From Marinifilaceae bacterium (GTDB taxonomy: Bacteria; Bacteroidota; Bacteroidia; Bacteroidales; Marinifilaceae), in assembly GCA_016936255.1 (NCBI GenBank), contig JAFGYE010000060.1, forward strand, positions 1 through 39,702: 39,702 bases of DNA, in the 5' to 3' direction. This document shows, in pieces, positions 33,663 through 39,702 of the stretch. The notes beneath the pieces were generated by a model, which was given only the letters and a program-made list of their open reading frames with translations, made no database searches and had not been told where the DNA came from. The position numbers and the translations under genes are program-made. Each line of letters starts with the position of its first letter. Within the stretch, counting starts at the first letter, position 1.

Positions 33663-35153
33663 ATGTTTAAATACGGAATTGATCGACTAAATGTTGATAA
33701 GACGATACAAATTGCTCGGGGAGAGCTAAAAGCGGGATTAACTGCAGAAGCTGTCAGTAAAGTGAATGCCTGCAGAGCCAAGGTAGAAACAATGGCGAAG
33801 TCCAATAAAGCTTACTATGGAATCAATACCGGTTTTGGCCCTTTGTGTGATACTCAGATTTCGCCGGAAGAAACCAGTAAATTGCAGGAAAACTTGCTGA
33901 TAACTCATGCTGTAGGTGTTGGAAATCCTATTGGTAAAGAGCTATCTAAAATCATGATGATTTGTAAGGTACAAGCATTGGCGCAGGGTTTTTCGGGTGT
34001 TCGGTTGGAAGTGATTGAACGTATTTTATTTTTTATTGAAAATGATTTGATTCCGGTTGTTCCGGAACAAGGTTCTGTTGGTGCTTCGGGCGATTTAGCT
34101 CCTTTGTCGCATTTATTTTTACCTCTTTTAGGGGAAGGTGAATTTTGGATCGGCAAAGATATTGTTCCTGCCAAAGAAGTATTGGCAAAGCATGGACTGA
34201 AGGCTATTCGTTTGGAAGCAAAAGAAGGTTTGGGTTTGATTAACGGGACTCAGTTTATTTTGGCTCACACCATACGTGGTTTGTATAAAATGGAATATCT
34301 TCTTGATTTGGCTGATGTTGCAGGTGCAATGAGTCTGGAAGGTTTTCAGGGAAGTGCAGCTCCTTTCAAGCCGGAATTGCATGCTATTCGTCCGTTTAAA
34401 GGAAATATCAAAGTGGCGGAACGCATGCGTATGCTGTTGGAAAACTCAGAAAATTTAGCGGGTCATATTGATTGTGAACGTGTTCAGGATCCATATTCGT
34501 TACGTTGTATTCCTCAGGTTCATGGTGCATCCAGAAATGCATGGTATCATTTGAATGAGTTGGCCGAAATCGAAATGAATTCGGTGACTGATAATCCAAT
34601 TGTATTAAGCGATACAGAAGCTATTTCGGGGGGTAACTTCCACGGACAGCCTTTGGCGATGGCTTTGGATTACTGTTCGATAGCTGCATCGGAGCTTGGT
34701 AATATTGCCGACAGAAGATGTTATTTGCTGTTGGAAGGTAAATTTGGATTGCCTCGTTTGCTGACTGCAAGTGGTGGATTAAATTCAGGATTTATGATTC
34801 CTCAATATACTACCGCCGCACTGGTTACTGAGAATAAATCACTTTGTTTTCCTCCGTCAGCAGATAGTGTTCCAACTTCATTAGGACAGGAAGATCACGT
34901 TTCGATGGGAAGTATTTCGGGACGAAAATTCAATCAGATTTTGGGAAATATCGAGAAAATATTTGCCATTGAATTGATGTATGCTGCTCAGGCATTGGAA
35001 TTCAGAAGTCCAAATCATTTTTCAGATATCATGACAGAAAATTTCAAAATTATCAGAAGTAAAGTAGATAAACTGGAAGATGACCGTGTGTTGAAAGATG
35101 ATATCTACGCAATGATTGATTTTGTGAAGACCAGAGCTTTTATTGTGAAATAG
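33663..35153 (+). CDS. hutH: Histidine ammonia-lyase
   Basis: The 496-aa enzyme deaminates L-histidine to trans-urocanate, the first step of histidine use. The electrophilic MIO cofactor forms from Ala141-Ser142-Gly143 in SVGASGDLAPLSH. Other family motifs are present: YGINTGFGPL near the N-terminus (tyrosine base loop), GLINGTQF, EGFQGSAAPF, RCIPQVHGASR, and NFHGQPLAMALD. Length is normal (about 500-510). The ATG at 33663 follows the predicted promoter closely. hutU starts 13 bp after the stop, so the two are co-transcribed. All catalytic elements are present. Confidence 0.97.
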   Translation: MFKYGIDRLNVDKTIQIARGELKAGLTAEAVSKVNACRAKVETMAKSNKAYYGINTGFGPLCDTQISPEETSKLQENLLITHAVGVGNPIGKELSKIMMICKVQALAQGFSGVRLEVIERILFFIENDLIPVVPEQGSVGASGDLAPLSHLFLPLLGEGEFWIGKDIVPAKEVLAKHGLKAIRLEAKEGLGLINGTQFILAHTIRGLYKMEYLLDLADVAGAMSLEGFQGSAAPFKPELHAIRPFKGNIKVAERMRMLLENSENLAGHIDCERVQDPYSLRCIPQVHGASRNAWYHLNELAEIEMNSVTDNPIVLSDTEAISGGNFHGQPLAMALDYCSIAASELGNIADRRCYLLLEGKFGLPRLLTASGGLNSGFMIPQYTTAALVTENKSLCFPPSADSVPTSLGQEDHVSMGSISGRKFNQILGNIEKIFAIELMYAAQALEFRSPNHFSDIMTENFKIIRSKVDKLEDDRVLKDDIYAMIDFVKTRAFIVK

Positions 35154-35166
35154 TAAAATCGAAAGT

Positions 35167-37164
35167 ATGACATTTCAAGAACAAATATTGCAGGGGATTC
35201 CAGCCGAATTACCTGCAAAAAAAGCATATCCGAAGGATGCCAACAGAGCTCCCAAAAGGAAAGACATTTTATCGGTAGAGGAAAAGCAGTTGGCGATTCG
35301 TAATGCTCTGCGTTATTTTCCTAAAGAATGGCACAAAGAGTTAGCTGTTGAATTTGCTCAGGAATTACTCGATTTTGGACGCATTTACATGTATCGGTTT
35401 AAGCCGGAATACAAAATGTATGCCCGCCCGATTCAGGAATATCCGGCTAAATCAATACAGGCTGCAGGTATCATGCTGATGATGCAGAACAATTTGAATC
35501 CTGCAGTAGCTCAGCATCCCGAGGAGTTGATTACTTACGGCGGTAATGGAGCTGTTTTTCAGAATTGGGCGCAGTACCTGCTTACCATGCAGTATTTGGC
35601 GACCATGACCGACGAGCAGACTTTGAATCTGTATTCAGGCCATCCAATGGGATTGTTTCCTTCTTCGAAAGGAGCTCCAAGAGTGGTGGTTACCAATGGT
35701 ATGGTTGTTCCTAACTACTCCAAACCAGATGACTGGGAAAAATTTAATGCGCTGGGTGTATCTCAATATGGTCAAATGACAGCAGGATCGTTTATGTACA
35801 TTGGTCCGCAGGGAATTGTTCACGGTACAACCATTACTGTGATGAATGCTTTTCGTAAAATCCTGAAAAAGGGAGAAACTCCTTCAGGAAAGATTTTTTT
35901 AACTGCCGGATTGGGTGGAATGAGTGGTGCGCAGCCAAAGGCCGGAAATATTGCCGGTTGTATTACCGTAGCGGCCGAAGTGAATCCCAAAGCAGCCAAA
36001 AAACGTCACGAGCAGGGGTGGGTTGATGTTTTGATTGATTCGATGGATGAATTGGTTGCCCGTGTACGAAAAGCACAGGAGACCAACGAGGTGGTTTCCA
36101 TTGCATTTATTGGTAATGTAGTTGATGTTTGGGAGCGTTTCGATAAGGAGAATATCTTCATTCATATTGGTTCCGATCAAACATCATTGCACATTCCATG
36201 GACAGGTGGATATTATCCTGTGGATACTTCCTATGAAGAATCGAACAGATTGATTCGTGAAGAGCCGGAGTTGTTTAAAGAAAAAGTGCAGGCAACATTA
36301 CGCCGCCATGCTGCTTCTATTAACAATCATACGGCAAAGGGAACGTATTTCTTCGATTACGGGAATGCATTTTTATTGGAAGCTTCCCGCGCTGGTGCGG
36401 ATATCATGGCTGAAAATGGAATTGATTTTAAATATAAATCATACGTTCAGGATATTTTAGGCCCAATGTGCTTCGATTATGGTTTTGGACCTTTCCGTTG
36501 GGTTTGTGCTTCGGGACGAGCTGAAGATTTGGATCAGACCGATGAAATAGCCATGAATGTGCTGCAGGAAATCATGGAAAGTTCTCCGGAAGAAATTCAA
36601 TTGCAGATGCAGGATAACATTACCTGGATTAAGGATGCCAAGAAGAACAAAATGGTAGTTGGTTCGCAGGCGCGCATTTTATATGCCGATGCCGAAGGAC
36701 GTGCTAAGATTGCTGAAGCATTCAACAATGCAATTGCAGCCGGTAAAATAGGTCCGGTGGTTTTGGGCCGCGATCATCACGATGTGAGTGGAACAGATTC
36801 TCCTTACCGCGAAACTTCCAATATTTACGACGGCAGCAAGTTTACTGCTGATATGGCCATTCAGAATGTGATTGGTGACAGCTTTAGAGGTGCAACCTGG
36901 GTGTCGATTCACAATGGCGGCGGCGTAGGCTGGGGAGAGGTTACCAATGGTGGATTCGGGATGTTGCTCGATGGAACACGTGAAGCTGATGCCCGCCTGA
37001 AAAACATGTTGTTTTACGATGTAAACAACGGCATTGCCCGACGCAGCTGGGCAAGAAATAAGGAAGCGATGTTTGCCATTAAACGGGAAATGGAACGCAC
37101 ACCTGATTTAAAGGTAACCGTTCCCAATCTGGTAGATGACAACCTGCTGACTGATCTTTTTTAA
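35167..37164 (+). CDS. hutU: Urocanate hydratase (urocanase), long form
   Basis: The 665-aa NAD-dependent enzyme adds water to urocanate to give 4-imidazolone-5-propionate. Visible motifs are the TYGGNGAVFQNWAQY segment, the NAD-binding GLGGMSGAQPKAGNIAGC near 247, DWEKFNALGVSQYGQMTAGS upstream of it, and the core PMCFDYGFGPFRWVCASGR near 432, where the usual bacterial GLPARICW-type sequence is replaced. HDVSGTDSPYRETSN and SIHNGGGVGWGEV follow. Typical proteobacterial HutU is about 560 residues; this one is about 100 longer, close in length to the animal-type enzyme, and so belongs to the long subfamily. It lies 13 bp after hutH. Confidence 0.96.
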   Translation: MTFQEQILQGIPAELPAKKAYPKDANRAPKRKDILSVEEKQLAIRNALRYFPKEWHKELAVEFAQELLDFGRIYMYRFKPEYKMYARPIQEYPAKSIQAAGIMLMMQNNLNPAVAQHPEELITYGGNGAVFQNWAQYLLTMQYLATMTDEQTLNLYSGHPMGLFPSSKGAPRVVVTNGMVVPNYSKPDDWEKFNALGVSQYGQMTAGSFMYIGPQGIVHGTTITVMNAFRKILKKGETPSGKIFLTAGLGGMSGAQPKAGNIAGCITVAAEVNPKAAKKRHEQGWVDVLIDSMDELVARVRKAQETNEVVSIAFIGNVVDVWERFDKENIFIHIGSDQTSLHIPWTGGYYPVDTSYEESNRLIREEPELFKEKVQATLRRHAASINNHTAKGTYFFDYGNAFLLEASRAGADIMAENGIDFKYKSYVQDILGPMCFDYGFGPFRWVCASGRAEDLDQTDEIAMNVLQEIMESSPEEIQLQMQDNITWIKDAKKNKMVVGSQARILYADAEGRAKIAEAFNNAIAAGKIGPVVLGRDHHDVSGTDSPYRETSNIYDGSKFTADMAIQNVIGDSFRGATWVSIHNGGGVGWGEVTNGGFGMLLDGTREADARLKNMLFYDVNNGIARRSWARNKEAMFAIKREMERTPDLKVTVPNLVDDNLLTDLF

Positions 37165-37188
37165 AAATCGTTTTTAGATAAAAAATAG

Positions 37189-37217
37189 AATTGGTTCAGG
37201 TGTTTCCTGAACCAATT
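37189..37217 (+). promoter_or_regulatory. Strong hairpin between hutU and hutG
   Basis: AATTGGTTCAGG (37189-37200) and CCTGAACCAATT (37206-37217) form a perfect 12-bp stem with a 5-nt loop. Only a few T follow (TCATATATAATA), so it is a weak or partial terminator, or an mRNA end-stabiliser, just 16 bp upstream of the hutG GTG start. Confidence 0.75.
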
Positions 37218-37233
37218 TCATATATAATAAATT

Positions 37234-38253
37234 GTGGAAAGAAGAGATAATGATTTGATAAATGCTGAATACAGGCCTGCTGAAAAAGGATACTGGGAGG
37301 GACGCAAGTCAAATCCAGACATGGGAAAACAGTATTGGCACCAGCAAATTGAATTTGTAAACTGGGATGAATTGAATCAGCAGTCTGATGATTCAAAGAT
37401 CGATATTGCCATTTTGGGTTATGTGTGCGATGAGGGAGTGCGCCGGAACCGGGGAAGAATGGGAGCGCACGAAGGACCTAAGGCGATTCGCGACCGATTG
37501 GCAAAACTGCCGATCCACTTCGAGTCCAAACGTGTGATTGATGCCGGCAATATTGTCTGCAGCGATGATGATATGGAAGCTTGTCAGACACTATTTTCCC
37601 ATGCAATCTCCGACTTAATTAAACAGCAAATATTTCCGATTGGCATTGGTGGCGGACACGATATGTCTTACGCACATTTTATGGGAATACGCGATGCCGT
37701 TAAGGAGACTCAAAAACGAAAAGTGGGAATTATTAATTTCGATGCGCATTTTGATCTTCGCCCGGTAGAGGGGAGAGGAAATTCCGGAACTCCTTTCAAT
37801 CAGATTGTTTCGGAGTGCCACGAAAAGGGCGGTCTGGTAGATTATTATGCCATTGGCATTCAGCAGCAATCCAACACCAAAGAATTGTTCGATATTGCAA
37901 AAAGAGAGCACATCAACTATTCGATTAATTACGATTGTGAATCATCAGCTATGGAAATGGAAAGCCTTAAAAACAAACTGGCACCCATAATTGCCAATAA
38001 CGATTATCTGTACATCACCATCGATATGGATGGCTTTTCGTCGGCCTATGCGCCTGGTGTAAGTGCGCCCTCGCCATTGGGTTTTACCCCCTATTTTGTG
38101 TTTAAATTGCTGAGTTTCCTATTCGCAAGCAAGAAGGTAATTGCTTTTGATATTGCCGAGTTAAATCCTTCGCTCGACAGGGACATGCATACGGCGAGCC
38201 TGGCAGCAAAAATTGTCGATTTTGTAGTGTTGAATTATGAATCTCCTACCTAA
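37234..38253 (+). CDS. hutG: Formimidoylglutamase (arginase/ureohydrolase family)
   Basis: The 339-aa protein is of the ureohydrolase fold with a binuclear Mn site. Ligands are His142 in GIGGGHDMSY, Asp170, His172 and Asp174 in NFDAHFDLRP, and Asp264/Asp266 in TIDMDGFSSAYAPGVSAPSP; the C-terminal FDIAELNPSLDRD is also conserved. With hutH and hutU beside it, the role is hydrolysis of N-formimidoyl-L-glutamate to glutamate and formamide. Agmatinase or arginase is possible by fold alone but less likely here. The start is GTG at 37234: a stop lies at 37228, the only other in-frame option is ATT at 37231, and the next Met is residue 30. It is separated from hutU by a hairpin. Confidence 0.92.
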   Translation: MERRDNDLINAEYRPAEKGYWEGRKSNPDMGKQYWHQQIEFVNWDELNQQSDDSKIDIAILGYVCDEGVRRNRGRMGAHEGPKAIRDRLAKLPIHFESKRVIDAGNIVCSDDDMEACQTLFSHAISDLIKQQIFPIGIGGGHDMSYAHFMGIRDAVKETQKRKVGIINFDAHFDLRPVEGRGNSGTPFNQIVSECHEKGGLVDYYAIGIQQQSNTKELFDIAKREHINYSINYDCESSAMEMESLKNKLAPIIANNDYLYITIDMDGFSSAYAPGVSAPSPLGFTPYFVFKLLSFLFASKKVIAFDIAELNPSLDRDMHTASLAAKIVDFVVLNYESPT

Positions 38254-38292
38254 AATGGAGGGGATAGAGTTTTTACGGCTGTCATCAAAATA

Positions 38293-38559
38293 TCATTCTG
38301 ATTCCTTGTTTTGATCTGCTTTTTTAAACCAGTTTTTAGGGTTCAGGTAGGTTTTGTATTTGCTGAAAAGCTCTTTTCCCACCATTATTCCTCCAAGCCA
38401 AAACAGCACTTCGCCAATAATCAGAGATATGGTTGAGATTGTAATTTTGGTTGTAGCTTCCATTTCGAGGAAGGGAATTATAGCTATCAATAGAAAAAAT
38501 GGAATACAGAAAATAATCAAAAATATTCCGACTCTGATTATCCAGTTCTTTTTTTTCAT
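38293..38559 (-). CDS. Small two-helix membrane protein, transporter-suffix-like
   Basis: The 88-aa protein has a basic start (MKKKNWIIR) and two membrane helices (about 10-30, VGIFLIIFCIPFFLLIAIIPF; about 37-62, ITISTISLIIGEVLFWLGGIMVG). A cytoplasmic basic tail KYKTYLNPKNWFKK ends it. The layout and the GEVLFWLGGIMVGKE stretch recall the short transporter suffix domain found fused to, or separate from, some transporters, but I am not certain of that family. No transporter gene is adjacent. The gene is convergent with hutG, with 39 bp between the stops. Confidence 0.75.
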   Translation of the reverse strand: MKKKNWIIRVGIFLIIFCIPFFLLIAIIPFLEMEATTKITISTISLIIGEVLFWLGGIMVGKELFSKYKTYLNPKNWFKKADQNKESE

Positions 38560-38875
38560 ATCGTTTATGCTTGCTGGGGGTTTGTAATAGTGCTATGCTT
38601 TTCCCGGTACATTGGGATTAACGGCAGTCTGTCTAAAAACTCATTAAACTTCTCAATTCAATTTTAAATACAGCGGTTTTTAAGGATGCATAAAATGGAA
38701 AACTTATTCTTTTTATTACTTACCACACAATAATAATTGTCTTCTTTCCCAGTATAAAGGAACGCGATAAAATCGCGCACTAGCGGGGGGTTTCTTAATT
38801 GAACTAAACTTAATAACTGCGCATCACCGCCCATGAAATTTAGCTTTTGTTAGCATTTTGTTGGTTTTATTCTTA
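38560..38875. other. Intergenic DNA with GC-rich hairpin and one arm of a gene-flanking inverted repeat
   Basis: These 316 bp hold no gene. A short stem GCGAT-AAA-ATCGC is followed by GCACTAGCGGGGGG at about 38764-38790, more GC-rich than its surroundings. At 38849-38864 GTTAGCATTTTGTTGG mirrors CCAATAAATGCTAAC at 39486-39500 on the far side of the next gene. The stretch looks like accessory or repeat-bearing DNA. Confidence 0.5.
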
Positions 38876-39454
38876 TCAAATTGCATTAATAACTCTTCCT
38901 AAAATTCTCTTCAGTTTCAAAATATCGTAATTAATCCGTGCTATTAGGTATAAACTTATAACAAGTACCAAAGGTGGAAATTTAGTCCAATACGGATTTT
39001 CATCAAAAACTTGCAAAAAAGCAGCTATGCCAATTAAGATTAAAGGAATACCTGTCAGATAAATATATTTTTTCCTTTTGTTGAATCGCGCTACGATATT
39101 CTCAAATTCAGCATTTAGTTTTTCGTCAAACTCAATCTCAAGCGTTTTTATTTTGTTGATATGCTGATGAAGCATTAATTCGATATATGAAAATGGAGCT
39201 CTTATTGAAAATGCCATTGTCATTAAAACTAATAATCCTGCATTATGCCATTTGCTTATAAACGGATCAATTTTAAAAGCAGACATTGCAGATGCAACAA
39301 TAAGGACAGAAAGTAATATCATTACAAAGCCATAATCCAAGAATCCAGCTCTTCTGAGCGTCTTTTCTCTTTTTTCAAGGGGGTTCCCTTCCCAGTTATA
39401 TGGCGATTTGAAATTCTTTGCAATTTTTATTCGTTCGTCAATTTGATTACTCAT
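38876..39454 (-). CDS. Membrane protein of unknown function, four predicted helices
   Basis: The 192-aa protein has a charged N-terminal segment (DERIKIAKNFKSPYNWEGNPLEKREKTLRRAG). Two membrane helices follow at about 40-60 and 70-88, then a cytoplasmic amphipathic/coiled segment (about 90-127, LHQHINKIKTLEIEFDEKLNAEFENIVARF), two more helices at about 129-147 and 158-176, and a basic C-terminus. I recognise no family. Nothing in its context suggests a role. It is flanked by a short imperfect inverted repeat and by intergenic DNA that looks like a dispersed element, so it may be a recently acquired single gene. Confidence 0.75.
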   Translation of the reverse strand: MSNQIDERIKIAKNFKSPYNWEGNPLEKREKTLRRAGFLDYGFVMILLSVLIVASAMSAFKIDPFISKWHNAGLLVLMTMAFSIRAPFSYIELMLHQHINKIKTLEIEFDEKLNAEFENIVARFNKRKKYIYLTGIPLILIGIAAFLQVFDENPYWTKFPPLVLVISLYLIARINYDILKLKRILGRVINAI

Positions 39455-39485
39455 CTTCTACTTTTTTGGGTGATTTTGTATTTTT

Positions 39486-39700
39486 CCAATAAATGCTAAC
39501 GGTGATGGTATGGTGTCGTGCGGGATTACGAAGCGATAAACTTTCAAGTTACAACTGACTTTTTTACGAGCCACGTACCTTCAAAAACCTCTGAAACCCG
39601 CATGCACTATACCATGTGTGTGTGCCCTGCATGAGCATGACCACACCCACCGAAAGGTCGTTGAAAATGTTAAATATACAAATTTAGCATAAATAATGAT
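39486..39700. repeat. Structured intergenic element with long imperfect inverted repeat
   Basis: ATGGTATGGTGTCGTGCGGG (39505-39524) and CCCGCATGCACTATACCAT (39597-39615) are complementary over about 19 bp with a few mismatches, enclosing a 72-nt loop that contains GAGCCACGTACC. It is noticeably richer in G and C than the genes around it and has no ORF. I believe similar elements are dispersed in Bacteroidota genomes, but this cannot be shown from one copy. It may continue past the window end. Confidence 0.55.
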
Positions 39701-39702
39701 TC

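Overview
The window looks like chromosomal DNA of a marine-type Bacteroidota, probably a Bacteroidia lineage. The evidence is AT-rich DNA, -7 promoter boxes of the form TAnnTTTG, a type IX secretion (T9SS) type B C-terminal domain beside a PorP/SprF protein, Bacteroidota-style sensor kinases (two-component propeller, TPR and Cache hybrids), and a TamA/TamB pair. The genus cannot be fixed from the sequence alone. No rRNA, tRNA, CRISPR array, transposase or phage gene was seen.

Layout. (1) 1-4868: the 3' part of a giant secreted repeat protein (ten exact 210-bp repeats, then diverged repeats and a T9SS sorting domain) overlapping its PorP/SprF-like partner. (2) 4876-11289: signalling block with a Cache-type hybrid histidine kinase plus an unknown 186-aa partner, divergent from a propeller/LytS-type kinase. 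(3) 11295-14031: class IV aminotransferase, a 96-aa conserved small protein, a leaderless avidin-family protein and an exported isoaspartyl peptidase/asparaginase. (4) 14102-17080: a TPR hybrid histidine kinase. (5) 17469-21736: housekeeping genes argS, ffh and folD, each followed by a clear intrinsic terminator. (6) 22223-23464: two small membrane proteins, one a CPBP-family protease homologue. (7) 23483-29922: tamA-tamB, envelope biogenesis. (8) 30032-32403: cupin, a membrane-anchored small protein, a 2OG-Fe(II) oxygenase and a J-domain/KTSC protein. (9) 32679-38253: histidine degradation, a LysR regulator divergent from hutH-hutU-hutG. (10) 38293-39702: two small membrane proteins in repeat-bearing, accessory-looking DNA.

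How the genes work together. The repeat protein and its SprF-like partner form a surface adhesin/secretion unit. TamA and TamB form an outer-membrane assembly system. HutH, HutU and HutG convert histidine to urocanate, then imidazolonepropionate, and formimidoylglutamate to glutamate; the imidazolonepropionase (hutI) is not in the window. None of the three large sensor kinases has a dedicated DNA-binding response regulator next to it.

The items I would look at first are the avidin-like protein, which has no signal peptide and has replaced several biotin-contacting residues; the 630-bp higher-order periodicity in the adhesin repeats; and the inverted-repeat-flanked gene with a structured intergenic element at the right end.
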